A stretch of DNA of 41,634 nt from positions 17,308 to 58,941 of the forward strand of contig PCBK01000054.1 in assembly GCA_002731275.1 (NCBI GenBank). The letters run 5' to 3'. The notes beneath the pieces are model-generated. The model was not told where the DNA came from, did not search any database, and saw only the letters and a program-made list of their open reading frames with translations. This stretch comes from Deltaproteobacteria bacterium (lineage in GTDB: Bacteria; Myxococcota_C; UBA6777). A program made the position numbers and the translations under genes. Positions 17,780-26,702 of this stretch are shown piece by piece. Numbering within the stretch: position 1 is the first letter of the stretch; every line of letters begins with the position of its first letter.

Positions 17780-18310
17780 TTACGAATCTTGAGGATAACG
17801 GGTCGAGACATTCCACTCTTGAGGAAGCGTCCCCCGACACACAGCACACACAAACTGCTCTTCTTTTACGAGATTGATACTATCGCACTCTGGACACCGA
17901 CGGAATGTGAATGAATACGAAAAGCCCACAGGAGCTTCAAACCCAGCGCGCTCAAGTGCAGATGAAACAGCCGGCCATGAAGATGGTTCAGGACAGTAGC
18001 CTGTAGATTGATTGCTCACCATCTCCACCTCGACAGACTGTTTGTCTTTGTAAAATGTCATCTCACCGGCAGAGAGAACAGGTTCTCCAGCAGCACAAGC
18101 GACATGCTCACTGTGGCGATCCGAGACCCACAAGCAACCTTCCCTATCGATCACAAAGGTCACTGTGAGACTGTGACCGCGCTCCCATCGTTGCAATGTA
18201 TCACTAGACCACGCCAATAAATCCTCAGGCGAACGCACAGCGCACTTGGAACACTCATAGTGCGCCAATTCCCGGAGGTGTTCGGGACCAACATACTCGT
18301 ACAACTTCAT
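17780..18310 (-). CDS. Conserved hypothetical protein with C-terminal zinc ribbon
   Basis: This is a 176-residue protein starting MKLYEYVGPEHLRELA. The start at 18310 is chosen because AGAGGAG lies 6-7 bases upstream; the open frame further up runs into the repeat block at 18338 and is not credible. Two Cys pairs near the end, CPEC and CAVC 14 residues apart, form a zinc-ribbon. The middle (VTFVIDREGCLWVSDRHSEH, then AGEPVLSAGEM) is the most protein-like core. I recall similar uncharacterised proteins in other Myxococcota but cannot name a function. It is convergent with the PI-PLC-like gene, with only 95 bases between them. Confidence 0.85.
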   Translation of the reverse strand: MKLYEYVGPEHLRELAHYECSKCAVRSPEDLLAWSSDTLQRWERGHSLTVTFVIDREGCLWVSDRHSEHVACAAGEPVLSAGEMTFYKDKQSVEVEMVSNQSTGYCPEPSSWPAVSSALERAGFEAPVGFSYSFTFRRCPECDSINLVKEEQFVCAVCRGTLPQEWNVSTRYPQDS

Positions 18311-18337
18311 CAAACGCTCCTCTTTTGCATCATCCAA

Positions 18338-18880
18338 CATGAAATCTGTTCCGGCAGACGTTGCACCAGCGGGCGGCCGCTGGACCCCGGTTGAACCCCT
18401 GCGGGGTTGGGGCTTTACCACCTACAATGCTCTTCTTGGAGAGGCTTCTCTTCATAGCTGATTTGCTTTGTGCGCTTTGCAACATATGCCTCAACAAACT
18501 CTCCACCTTGAGCCTCCGGCTCTTCCCTCCTCTCAAGCCTTTCGAGAGGAGGGAACTATTACCCGACATACGCGACGGTTGAGGTCGGACACAAGGCCCG
18601 CCCCTACAGACATTCATCCGATATACACGTGTTTTTCGTTTATATCGCGATATCTCGCGCTCCCCTTGCCGACAGGAGCAAAGCGCAAGTCGCGTAGGGG
18701 GAGCTGGACGACCGCAGGTCGGACTGATGGGGTTTTGCATCGCTCCCCTTGCCAACGAAGTTGAACAGTAGGGGGAGCTGGACGACCGCAGGTCGGACTG
18801 AGGGGGTTCTTTCCTCTTCCTTGGGTTTTTTTGCGTCTTCACTTGCAATCATCCACCTTGATTTCACCTCATGAAAGGAT
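18338..18880 (-). repeat. Mosaic structured repeat, copy A
   Basis: Read on the minus strand this block shares modules with 30420-31575 and 41289-41634: the end motif GCAACGTCTGCCGGAACAG, the hairpin CTCCTCTC/GAGAGGAG, the hairpin GAGCC/GGCTC, the text GGTGGAGAGTTTGTTGAGGC, and the tail near 18828-18855. It also has two copies of a GGGGGAGCTGG hairpin module and two of a GGGAGCGATGCAA-type module. It begins just upstream of the ribosome binding site of the 17780-18310 gene. It explains most of the 18311-18963 gap. Open frames inside it are by-products of the repeats. Confidence 0.8.
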
Positions 18881-18963
18881 ATATCGTCCTTCGTACGACG
18901 ACTTAATGGAGCTTTACGTTCAATGATTCTTTGAAAGAAACAAAGCATGGTTTACATAACATT

Positions 18964-19455
18964 TCATCCGTATTTTTTACTCTCCAGCCAATCCAACATC
19001 GACAGCAACAACGTATGAAGCGTCTCCATCGAATCCTGCCCCATCGACGCTGCGATCTCTTCCTCAATCTGCTTTAATGTTATCAACCCATCTTTCATCC
19101 CCTCTCTCCCACTCTTCGAAAAACGTATCAACCTCGCTCTCCCATCACGGGGATCAGGGATTCTCTCAACAACCCCAAACGACTCCAACTCAGCAATGAC
19201 CTGACTGACCGCCTGCTTTGAGATCTCCATTCGACGCGCAAGCTCCGTTAATCGCGTCCCGTCAAAATCGATGTATGGAAAAAGCGCCAGATGCGCTGGC
19301 CTGATCGATTCAAACCCCTTCAGCTCTCGTACACGCGCTATCCCTCTCTCATTGAACAAACGCGCACAACGCATCAACACCTGCCCGACGCTCCCTCTCT
19401 TCGCCTCCTCAAGCTCGATCTTGTCCGCCTCCAATGTACACTCTTTCTCAACCAT
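18964..19455 (-). CDS. MarR-family transcriptional regulator
   Basis: This is a 163-residue protein with AAGGAG 7 bases before the ATG. A winged helix-turn-helix domain occupies the middle: TRLTELARRMEISKQAVSQV is the recognition region, and VERIPDPRDGRARLIRFSKSG is the wing with the conserved DxRxxR pattern. The flanking helices would form the dimer interface. MarR proteins bind inverted repeats and are released by small molecules. It is divergent from the DUF4336 gene, and a perfect inverted repeat (19559-19580) lies between them, so autoregulation and control of that gene are likely. The inducer is unknown. Confidence 0.96.
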   Translation of the reverse strand: MVEKECTLEADKIELEEAKRGSVGQVLMRCARLFNERGIARVRELKGFESIRPAHLALFPYIDFDGTRLTELARRMEISKQAVSQVIAELESFGVVERIPDPRDGRARLIRFSKSGREGMKDGLITLKQIEEEIAASMGQDSMETLHTLLLSMLDWLESKKYG

Positions 19456-19558
19456 CCAATCACTCCTTCACTGTAACAACAACAATACACCGCAAAAACA
19501 ACACAAACACAAAAAATAGTCAACAACACTTAACGAATTACATCTCCCTCGCTACTAT

Positions 19559-19580
19559 TTAGTCAACCTTAATTGACTAA
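19559..19580. promoter_or_regulatory. Probable MarR operator
   Basis: This is a perfect inverted repeat, TTAGTCAA, 6-base spacer, TTGACTAA. A further half-site, TAGTCAA, lies at 19515-19521. Both sit between the divergent MarR and DUF4336 starts, where a MarR dimer could block both promoters. Confidence 0.7.
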
Positions 19581-19627
19581 TCACTCACATGAGACTGATA
19601 TACAAGAAGTATACAAAGGAAAAAGAC

Positions 19628-20326
19628 ATGAAAGAGACCAGACTCAAACAAATCACAGATGGACTTTGGTACGCAGAAGATGACCTTTTTATGGGAGGGA
19701 TTTTGCACTTCCGGTGTCGCATGACGATAGTCAGGCTCTCTTCAGGTGCGTTGTGGATTCATTCACCCATACACATCGATGACGCGCTGGCCAAGGAGAT
19801 CGAAGACATCGGTTCTGTCGAATATCTCGTTGCTCCCAGTAAACTCCATTATCTGTTTATGAAAGATGCCATGCAACGCTACCCCAACGCCAGCTCCTTC
19901 GCAGCCCCCGGATTGCAGGACAAGAGACAAGACCTCACATTCGATGAAGTCCTCACAGATCAACCACCTGACAGCTGGCAAGAGGACTTTCAACAACACA
20001 TCATTCAAGGAGCACCTGATGTCAATGAGGTGATCTTCCTACACAAGGCAAGCCAATCGTTGATCGTGACAGACCTCATCTTCAATATCCACTCGTGTAA
20101 AAATTGGATCTCACCGTGGATATTCAGAATGGTGGGGGTCTACAAAAAGACAGCACAGAGCAGACTGTGGAGGCAATTTGTGAAGGATAAGGAACCTGCC
20201 AGAAAGAGCCTTCAACATATCCTTGAGTGGGACTTTACGCGGCTCATCATGGCACATGGAGAGCTTGTGGAGACAGGCGGACAGCAAGCACTCGCTCAGG
20301 CAACAACGTGGATGCAAAGCCGTTAG
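19628..20326 (+). CDS. DUF4336-family protein (metallo-beta-lactamase-like fold)
   Basis: This is a 232-residue protein. The ATG at 19628 has AAAGGA 7 bases upstream; the ATG at 19589 has none. The sequence matches the DUF4336 family, with the start ITDGLWYAEDDLFMGGI, the segment MTIVRLSSGALWIHSPI, and EYLVAPSKLHYLFM, which corresponds to the place where true metallo-beta-lactamases carry the HxHxD metal motif. Here that motif is only partly kept (LHYLFM), so hydrolase activity is uncertain. A later LIMAHGELVE keeps one His. It is divergent from the MarR gene and shares its operator, so it is probably the regulator's target. The stop is TAG. Confidence 0.88.
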   Translation: MKETRLKQITDGLWYAEDDLFMGGILHFRCRMTIVRLSSGALWIHSPIHIDDALAKEIEDIGSVEYLVAPSKLHYLFMKDAMQRYPNASSFAAPGLQDKRQDLTFDEVLTDQPPDSWQEDFQQHIIQGAPDVNEVIFLHKASQSLIVTDLIFNIHSCKNWISPWIFRMVGVYKKTAQSRLWRQFVKDKEPARKSLQHILEWDFTRLIMAHGELVETGGQQALAQATTWMQSR

Positions 20327-20368
20327 GCCATCACAGTCAAAGATTGTCCGGAAAGTTGGGGTAGGGAG

Positions 20369-20404
20369 AAAAAAAAAAGCCTCTCTCTTGTCAAGGAGGA
20401 GGCC
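20369..20404 (-). terminator. Rho-independent terminator on the minus strand
   Basis: On the minus strand GCCTC pairs with GAGGC around an inner CTT/AAG pair, directly followed by ten T. It would end transcripts coming from the right. The nearest minus-strand gene stops at 21105, so either its transcript has a 700-base tail or a small RNA lies between. Confidence 0.5.
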
Positions 20405-20499
20405 AACTCAATTACACCACAATATGAATTTGCTTGTGAAGGACAGGTAGCGATCTTTTACGTATTTGTTATCCGTTTGGATATCAAACTGGTCCCAGT

Positions 20500-20660
20500 C
20501 GATGTGAGAATTTGCTTTGTCCCAAGTGTCCGGTAAAGGAGCGGGGCATCAAAGGAGCGCCAGCGACGCTCCGCGACTTTTACCAAAGCGGGTTTGGGGC
20601 GGCGAGCCCCAAGAGGTCCGGCCGTCAGGCCGCTGAACGAGATCTCCGCAAGAAGATTCG
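20500..20660 (-). other. GC-rich hairpin block, possible small RNA or dispersed repeat
   Basis: Three strong hairpins follow each other: GGAGCG/CGCTCC near 20560, TTGGGGC/GCCCCAA near 20595, and GGCC/GGCC near 20625. The block is far richer in G+C than its surroundings. It lies upstream of the minus-strand terminator at 20369. No convincing gene is present. The rest of the 20327-21104 gap (20661-21088) shows nothing clear. Confidence 0.4.
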
Positions 20661-21088
20661 TCACAATGCCCTAGAAACCCGGGAATCTCTATGTATTCTC
20701 AATCCTTGCTGGGTGTTGTTCCTCTCTCCTCTCCATCCGTTTCGCAGACGTGTCTCTGGAGAAAACTCCTCTCATACTGAGAAGGAGTGATTGGCGATCA
20801 ACATCAAAGGAAAAATCCTTTTCTTTCAACCTCATCCAATCAAGGAGCCTACCTTTTCCACAATGTGTCACTTGTCTTCGTGACGTTCACGAGTGTAGCG
20901 CAGGTTGTATGTCATAACGTGTCACACGTTGCAAAAAACAACTGCAATATCAGCAGGATACACATCTAAAAAAGATGTCTTTGTGAGGCACTTTTTGTCT
21001 GAGCAGAAATTCTAAGAAAAGCATACGCATACCCCTCAAAAACTGAACACTGTCACAGTAGTGCTCCAAATCCATGATCTTACATCGT

Positions 21089-21143
21089 GATCACGATCAC
21101 ATGATCATGATCGAATACGATATCGAGATCTGATCATGATCAG
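21089..21143. repeat. Cluster of GATC palindromes over the 3' end of a gene
   Basis: Seven GATC sites lie within 53 bases. They include the perfect palindromes CTGATCATGATCAG (21130-21143) and GTGATCACGATCAC (21087-21100). The cluster overlaps the last codons and stop of the protease gene. Confidence 0.7.
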
Positions 21144-23453
21144 CCCCATCACAAACACAAAAAACCATGTGATATCATAATCATGCTCCCCTTTCACAGA
21201 GCAGCTACAGCCTTGCCCCGGCAGATCACCTTCAAGTGTCACCTGACGACGAACGTCCAGCTCGCTCCAAGATGGTTGTGACTGACACACAGGCGCAGGC
21301 TCCACACACAAACCAAAGAGTTTCTTGTACATTGGCATACAGATCTTCCCATCCCGACAATCGCCTCCTCGACAAAGACAAACAGCCAACTGCTTCGCAC
21401 TATCAGCAAACAACACCTCACACTTCCCTCCCTGAAAACACTTCTGTGTTGTCGAGCAATCCTCCACACAAATGCCACCACCAAGCTCCGTCAAACACAC
21501 GAGCCCTTCCTTGCAGCGATGATGAGCATCACAACGCTGCCCACGCTCTCTCTGTCGAGTAACAGGCGCAACACAAAAACGCCCCTTCAGCTCACCCACA
21601 CAGCTCTGCCCACTCGGACACGTTCTGTTCGCCTCTTTTGGAATGCAGATCCCCGGAATATCAAAAGTATGATCGAGATAAGAGTACGAAGTCAAACAGG
21701 TCTTCCCATCGGCACACTCGCCGTCTGATTGACACGAACAGACCCTATTTACACACTTTCCGGTCTTGTTCTTCCCCTGACAATCTTTATCCGACTCACA
21801 CAGATAATGGCATATCGAGATCGGCGCCAACCATCCCCCCAACGAACCACAGCGACTGCCTTCTCTACAATCCTGGTTGGTTATACAGACTCCACCTGGA
21901 GCACCATTTGGAGGCCCACACGTTGCCACACAGCGATTGCCTGTGACGGTCTCCACACAAAACAGTCCATCTGCACATTCAACTCCCTTACAAGGCTCAT
22001 TCAGGCCCGGTAATGCCGTCTTCACACAGCGTTGCTTCTCACAAGTAAACCCATCAGGACACGTACTGCCTTCATCGCAGCGAACGGCACACTCGCCAGT
22101 CACAGGGTAACACACTCCCCTCTTGCTCACTTCGTCATGATGACAGCTAAATCCACCAGGACAAAGACCAAGCTCATCACAAGCCTGGAAACAAAGTTTG
22201 TGCGATGCGACCCCAAGACATCGCCCTCCCTCACCACACGCCTTGTCATCAGAACACGCCTGACAGAGTGTCTTGATGGCTTGTTGCCCACTTGAACGAC
22301 AGACACCTCCATCACACTTGCCCTTGCCACATTCTTTATCAGAGGTACACGTCACATCCTGACATACACCTGTCTTCTCGGGAAAACATCCCCACGCACC
22401 ACAACGATCTCCCAAAGGTCCACAGAGTGTTCCTTTAGGACAACACCCGCCAGATGCACACTTTGACACACAGCGTCCACCTCCAGGCATCATCACACAA
22501 TACCCACCTGCACAATCACTATCACTCTCACATGGACTGCAAAACGAAGCGGATGGTGCAGGTGTTTCGATCACACACTTCCCACTCTGACACGTCCCAC
22601 AGTTCCCACAATGCTCATCATTCGAACAAAGATAGCCTCTCGCGACATCTCTCTTCAAATAGGACTGAATAAACGCGTCATACACATCCGTCCTCGCAAT
22701 AAACGCCACACCATCACAGGCGAGCGTCCGGCTGCCATCGATATTTGAGCCATTACTATATGAATTCACCCCAACGACGTACACATCCCCATGAATACGC
22801 ATCAAGGCTGGTCCACCAGAGTCTCCATAACAGATATGTCCCTTTGGTTGGTAAAAAGCCAGCCTATCTGAAAACACTTTTGTGATGGGCATCGTGATCG
22901 CTTGTTTTCGTTTGGCTTCGAGCTCATTGGGGACTTTTCTGGTCAAACCATACCCCAAAAAGAGCGGACGCTGCCCCACCCATCGCTTCAAAAAAGGAGT
23001 CCTCAGATAGGGAAGTGGTTGGACACGCTTTACAGGCACAGGGAGCTTAAGCCAGACAAGACCAACATCAAATCCTGCGATAGGATCGCCACTCCAATTG
23101 GGGTGATTGAGCGACTTTGGCACATCGATCTCATGGGACAACCTGACGACAAGATCCTTTGTCATACTCGTCGGCGGTGATGTGTCCATGCGAAAATAAA
23201 GTTCGTGCCCTTGCGCATGAAGCGATTGAAACGCGTCAATACAGTGCGCAGCCGTCAGGACGACAGATGGAGAGATCAATGTCCCCGTACACACAGGACG
23301 TTCGGCAAATGTAAAGGCTCCCACTGCGGGAAAACGCCCATCCAATGTCCCGTCGATCACTGAAGCGGTCTTCACATCGAGAAAAGCATCCTCTCCATCA
23401 CATCCCCACACACACAACACCAACACCAAACAAACCAAACGCCAATGTACCAC
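21105..23453 (-). CDS. Trypsin-like serine protease lipoprotein with Cys-rich repeats and MYXO-CTERM-like tail
   Basis: This is a 782-residue protein with a GTG start and GGGAG 8 bases upstream. The N-terminal signal ends in lipobox VWGC (Cys18). The S1 protease domain spans about 30-270, with catalytic His70 in LTAAHC, Asp129 in FDVGLVWL and Ser212 in GDSGGP, so it should be active. The rest is built of Cys-rich modules (CxxDxxCxxGxCxxG and similar). The C-terminus has GCSCS, a hydrophobic helix and IRSRYRIRS, close to the tail of the 1368-5495 protein and to MYXO-CTERM. It would act on the cell surface. A lipobox plus a myxosortase-type tail would anchor both ends, which is unusual. The Cys two residues before the active-site motif remains, but the classic CxGDSGGP form is changed to CYGDSGGP. 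Confidence 0.95.
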   Translation of the reverse strand: MVHWRLVCLVLVLCVWGCDGEDAFLDVKTASVIDGTLDGRFPAVGAFTFAERPVCTGTLISPSVVLTAAHCIDAFQSLHAQGHELYFRMDTSPPTSMTKDLVVRLSHEIDVPKSLNHPNWSGDPIAGFDVGLVWLKLPVPVKRVQPLPYLRTPFLKRWVGQRPLFLGYGLTRKVPNELEAKRKQAITMPITKVFSDRLAFYQPKGHICYGDSGGPALMRIHGDVYVVGVNSYSNGSNIDGSRTLACDGVAFIARTDVYDAFIQSYLKRDVARGYLCSNDEHCGNCGTCQSGKCVIETPAPSASFCSPCESDSDCAGGYCVMMPGGGRCVSKCASGGCCPKGTLCGPLGDRCGAWGCFPEKTGVCQDVTCTSDKECGKGKCDGGVCRSSGQQAIKTLCQACSDDKACGEGGRCLGVASHKLCFQACDELGLCPGGFSCHHDEVSKRGVCYPVTGECAVRCDEGSTCPDGFTCEKQRCVKTALPGLNEPCKGVECADGLFCVETVTGNRCVATCGPPNGAPGGVCITNQDCREGSRCGSLGGWLAPISICHYLCESDKDCQGKNKTGKCVNRVCSCQSDGECADGKTCLTSYSYLDHTFDIPGICIPKEANRTCPSGQSCVGELKGRFCVAPVTRQRERGQRCDAHHRCKEGLVCLTELGGGICVEDCSTTQKCFQGGKCEVLFADSAKQLAVCLCRGGDCRDGKICMPMYKKLFGLCVEPAPVCQSQPSWSELDVRRQVTLEGDLPGQGCSCSVKGEHDYDITWFFVFVMGLIMIRSRYRIRS

Positions 23454-23623
23454 CCGACACTCCCTGATTTACATGTAGAATTATCTTTCCTTCAGAAGCT
23501 CTATTTTGGCACACCCCTTCACGAAAGCCAACCCACCCACACGTCCATATCCCCTCCTTCTCTTTGTCCCTTGGCGCTGGTATAACGTCAACATAGTGTT
23601 CGAACAAACGACAGGAGCTTATC

Positions 23624-24778
23624 ATGAAATGGTACGTGTACAGTGTCCTCACGCTCTCCCTATGCACCTTTCCCATGCACACTCAGGCCAAACCCCCAAC
23701 ATCCCGACCAGCAACTCAAAAAAGCACACCTCCAACCCAAACAACGACATCGTTTACACTCAAGACCTCTGACGGCTTTGCCCTCCGCGCCAAAATCCAC
23801 CTGCCTGCTGGAACAACACCCTCCACACTCAAACGTATGGTCATCTTGATCCACGGTTCAGGCCCCAACAATATGGACCTTGATCTGACAAAAGTCACAA
23901 AAGGACAAAAAGAGAACAAGCTCTTCAAATACGCCAGTCACGCTCTCGTAGCAAAAGGCTTTGGTGTCTTGCGATACAACAAACGCACATACGAAGTCAG
24001 GCAAGCGCTCATACAGAGAAAACCCTACGCACAAAAGTGGCTCGCAACAGTGAAGGCCAATCCCCTTAACTCCCTGATCGAAGACACCAAGCGCTTCGTA
24101 CGATACACCAAAAAACACTACCCCAAGGCCAACATTTACCTGTACGGTATCAGCCAAGGTACATACATCGCGTTACAAGCCGCACACGAAGACAAATCAA
24201 TCAAAGGTGTCGCTCTCACAGGATTTTATGCCACGCCAGCCTTTACAACACTCACATACGTCCAAACTGTGATCCGTCCTCTCCACTTTCTCCGCCCTCT
24301 CGACAAAAATCACGACAATCAGCTCGACATGAAGGAACTTCAAAATGGTGGAACCATCGGTATGCAGATGGGACTTCAGTTCGCCATCCTCGACGCCAAC
24401 AACGACGGAAAAATCAGCTTCATGGAAGTGCAAGGTGCAAATATCATCAATTACTTTCGGTTCCAGAACAAAACCGTACAGGCATACAACAGACAAGAAG
24501 CCACACGCCCAACTGTCATGGACATCCTCAAAACATCCTCTTTCAAGGTCGTCTTCCTGCAAGGAATGTGGGACAACCAAACACCAGCCTCGCACACTCG
24601 CGGTATCCAGCTGATCAATCAGTTAAAGTGGAAAAAGTCCAACTTCTCCTTCACCTTCTTCCCCAAACTCGGACATGTCCTCGATCCACGTGACAAATAT
24701 ACCGATCTTTACTACAGCAGGATGTCACCCAAAACACTTCACACCGTCTGCTCTACACTCGACAAACAATTCCGATAA
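23624..24778 (+). CDS. Secreted alpha/beta hydrolase with two EF-hand loops
   Basis: This is a 384-residue protein; AGGAG lies 7 bases before the ATG. A signal peptide (residues 1-22) ends TQA. The alpha/beta hydrolase core has the oxyanion region ILIHGSGPNNMD, nucleophile Ser177 in GISQG, probable acid Asp317 in WDNQTP and His351 in LGHVLD. Two canonical calcium-binding EF-hand loops, DKNHDNQLDMKE (227-238) and DANNDGKISFME (257-268), lie between the nucleophile and the acid, where lids of this fold sit. Calcium control of the lid is inferred. The enzyme should act outside the cytoplasm on an ester or peptide substrate that is not evident. It is convergent with the sterol-desaturase-type gene. 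Confidence 0.92.
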   Translation: MKWYVYSVLTLSLCTFPMHTQAKPPTSRPATQKSTPPTQTTTSFTLKTSDGFALRAKIHLPAGTTPSTLKRMVILIHGSGPNNMDLDLTKVTKGQKENKLFKYASHALVAKGFGVLRYNKRTYEVRQALIQRKPYAQKWLATVKANPLNSLIEDTKRFVRYTKKHYPKANIYLYGISQGTYIALQAAHEDKSIKGVALTGFYATPAFTTLTYVQTVIRPLHFLRPLDKNHDNQLDMKELQNGGTIGMQMGLQFAILDANNDGKISFMEVQGANIINYFRFQNKTVQAYNRQEATRPTVMDILKTSSFKVVFLQGMWDNQTPASHTRGIQLINQLKWKKSNFSFTFFPKLGHVLDPRDKYTDLYYSRMSPKTLHTVCSTLDKQFR

Positions 24779-24804
24779 CAAACTGTCGATCTTTTTTTGG
24801 AAAA

Positions 24805-24852
24805 TAACCCCTGCATATCTCGATTTTTGGGCAAGTTTCCACTCACCCCTGC
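24805..24852 (+). repeat. Dispersed copy of the 39-bp repeat
   Basis: CCCCTGCATATCTC, then a T-rich piece, GGGCAAGTTTCCACT and CACCCCTGC, match the tandem units at 29205-29438 in order. It lies between two convergent stop codons. Confidence 0.7.
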
Positions 24853-24880
24853 TGCTGTTTCCCCCTGTTGACGACGCTTT

Positions 24881-25744
24881 TTACCGAGTGACACCAGCCA
24901 CAGCTTGTGGTTCAGTTTGCGCGGTCGTCTCCTCCACGACCTTGGGGCGGTGTGTCACTTCATCGTAGGTTTCGAAGTACTTTTCATGATTCGTCCCCAT
25001 CCATCGATCCCACCAGTTAAAATACAGGCTGAAGTTCCCCTTGCTTCGGTGGTGGTGCATATTGTGGTGTGTGGAGGTGTTCACCCACTGCCCCACAGGA
25101 TGGCGCACAAAATTCTTGGGGAAGAGCTCGTATCCAAGGTGGCCGAGAACATTCATAAAGGTCATAAACAAGAGGAAGATCCCAATCGCGGAGATATGGT
25201 GTGGGATGGCAAACAAGAAGACATAGATGATACCAGCCTCGACAACAGCCTCCAAAGGATGGAAGGCAAAGGCAGCCCACGGCGAAGGGTTGTGTGAATG
25301 ATGATGCACAGCGTGAAAATATTTGAAGAGTTTTTTGTGATGCATCGTACGGTGTGTCCAATAAAAATAGGCATCATGAACGACGATCATCAAGAGGATA
25401 CTGAAAACGTAGTAGGCCCAACCGTAATCGGAGATGTTTTTGTAACCCAACGTAAGATCGGCCTTCCTCAACAACATCACCGCGATCCCATTGAGCGCAA
25501 AGATCACAAAGGTCGAGAGTGACCAAAGGACTTCATTGCGGACCTTCTTGGGTTTGGGAAACTTTTGCTGGATACGACGATGTTGCAGGCGTTTGTGTTG
25601 CCACTTCCAGAAGATCATATAGGCCACACCAGACATCACGAGATATCTCACCAACACCACCGTAAAGAGAATCCCCCAAACCCACATCAAAACGTACGGA
25701 TCAAGTGCTTCCCATATGGTCATATCTTTGATCGATTTCATCAT
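24881..25744 (-). CDS. Sterol desaturase / fatty acid hydroxylase superfamily protein
   Basis: This is a 287-residue membrane protein with AAGGAG just before two adjacent ATG codons (25744, 25741). The His clusters of the superfamily are complete: HDAYFYWTHRTMHH, then FHAVHHHSHNPSPW, and near the end HHNMHHH. These bind a di-iron centre that hydroxylates or desaturates lipids, sterols or alkyl ethers. Several membrane helices surround them. The C-terminal tail (ETTAQTEPQAV) is polar. The substrate is not evident. With the delta-9-type desaturase at 12293 it is the second di-iron lipid enzyme of the window. It lies 76 bases downstream of the DCC-type gene in the same direction and may be co-transcribed with it. 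Confidence 0.95.
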   Translation of the reverse strand: MMKSIKDMTIWEALDPYVLMWVWGILFTVVLVRYLVMSGVAYMIFWKWQHKRLQHRRIQQKFPKPKKVRNEVLWSLSTFVIFALNGIAVMLLRKADLTLGYKNISDYGWAYYVFSILLMIVVHDAYFYWTHRTMHHKKLFKYFHAVHHHSHNPSPWAAFAFHPLEAVVEAGIIYVFLFAIPHHISAIGIFLLFMTFMNVLGHLGYELFPKNFVRHPVGQWVNTSTHHNMHHHRSKGNFSLYFNWWDRWMGTNHEKYFETYDEVTHRPKVVEETTAQTEPQAVAGVTR

Positions 25745-25819
25745 TCACTCCTTGTGCTTCAACCATGATACACACAAAGAAGGAGATAAAACGAAAATGT
25801 TGAGATTGTGTGGAGAGTG

Positions 25820-26221
25820 TCAGCTTGAGTGGACTGAATCGGCAGGAATCTCGCAGGTGTCGCTATCACAACGACCCGTCCAGCGAAGACGGTTTTTGGC
25901 AAAAATGGTGTAGGCTGCGTCAAGTAAGTGTGAGATCCCAGGGAGACGTGTCAACGGTATCAACCAGCGCAACCCAATCGCACCATACAAGCGACGGAAC
26001 ACCTCAACACCTTCGATCCACTCACCACCTGGTAAGCGACCCTGAATGCGTGACATGAAGTCATCCATATCCCGACCGTACGCCTTCGCGCGAAATGTTG
26101 GCGACGCGATGTCCGTAAAACGTATCCTCTGCTTGCGATCCAAACGCTTCATCATGTTGATCTCACGAACACACAACGGACATTCACCGTCAAAAAAAAC
26201 TTCAACCTCCCATGTATTCAT
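25820..26221 (-). CDS. DCC-family thiol-disulphide oxidoreductase (DUF393)
   Basis: This is a 133-residue protein. The ATG at 26221 has GGAGGA 4 bases upstream; the frame extends to 26473 without support. The signature [12 protein letters not shown] with Cys14 and Cys17 and the following [13 protein letters not shown] match the DCC/DUF393 family, a thioredoxin-like fold. A hydrophobic stretch ([19 protein letters not shown]) may contact the membrane. The exact partner is unknown. Two more Cys lie at the C-terminus (GRCDSDTC). It precedes the sterol-desaturase-type gene in the same direction, so it could serve that enzyme, which is inference. Confidence 0.93.
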   Translation of the reverse strand: MNTWEVEVFFDGECPLCVREINMMKRLDRKQRIRFTDIASPTFRAKAYGRDMDDFMSRIQGRLPGGEWIEGVEVFRRLYGAIGLRWLIPLTRLPGISHLLDAAYTIFAKNRLRWTGRCDSDTCEIPADSVHSS

Positions 26222-26702
26222 TCGTTCCTCCCACTTACTTTTCACCAGATGTCTTCTCTTATCCGGTGATGACGCTGTATAATCAGCAGGTTTGTACATG
26301 ATCCAAAAGACCCACCTGCAATGATGAATAAAAACAACATCACCATGTTTACATGACCCGACAACAACCATCCACAGGAGGCAAGTACATAAGGAGTTAT
26401 GTATCTTTTCCCCATATGCAAACATGGCGACTAAAGACAACATACATTGACACTTTTGTAGAATCAAGTCCATCGACGAGAAAAAATGAAAAAAAGTGCT
26501 CTCATCCTCTCAACACACAGCCGCATCGCCCCTCGACAACGACGCTAGATCCAGATCAAATCATCCCCAAAGATTTTCGTGTACAACAACCTCGCGCTGC
26601 TGCAAAAAGCGTCAAGAGCTTGCAATTTTCTTTTTGTGGAGTACTTTTTTGGGAAGGGTCAGGGATAGTCTGGCCATCCTCAAGAAACGAAAGGTCATGT
26701 GT
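26222..26702. other. Divergent intergenic region, no gene seen
   Basis: This 480-base gap separates the divergent DCC-type gene and the unknown gene at 26703. It has A-rich stretches and one inverted repeat (GCAGGT at 26288 with ACCTGC about 28 bases later). Open frames that cross it have no ribosome binding site. It presumably holds both promoters, but no clear boxes were found. Confidence 0.4.

Noticed and set aside
18330-18848. A 172-codon minus-strand open frame and others in the mosaic repeat blocks
   Set aside because: They consist of repeat modules shared in different frames among three loci, so no common protein is encoded.
20458-20664. A 68-codon minus-strand frame in the GC-rich hairpin block
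   Set aside because: No ribosome binding site, and the sequence is explained by hairpins.
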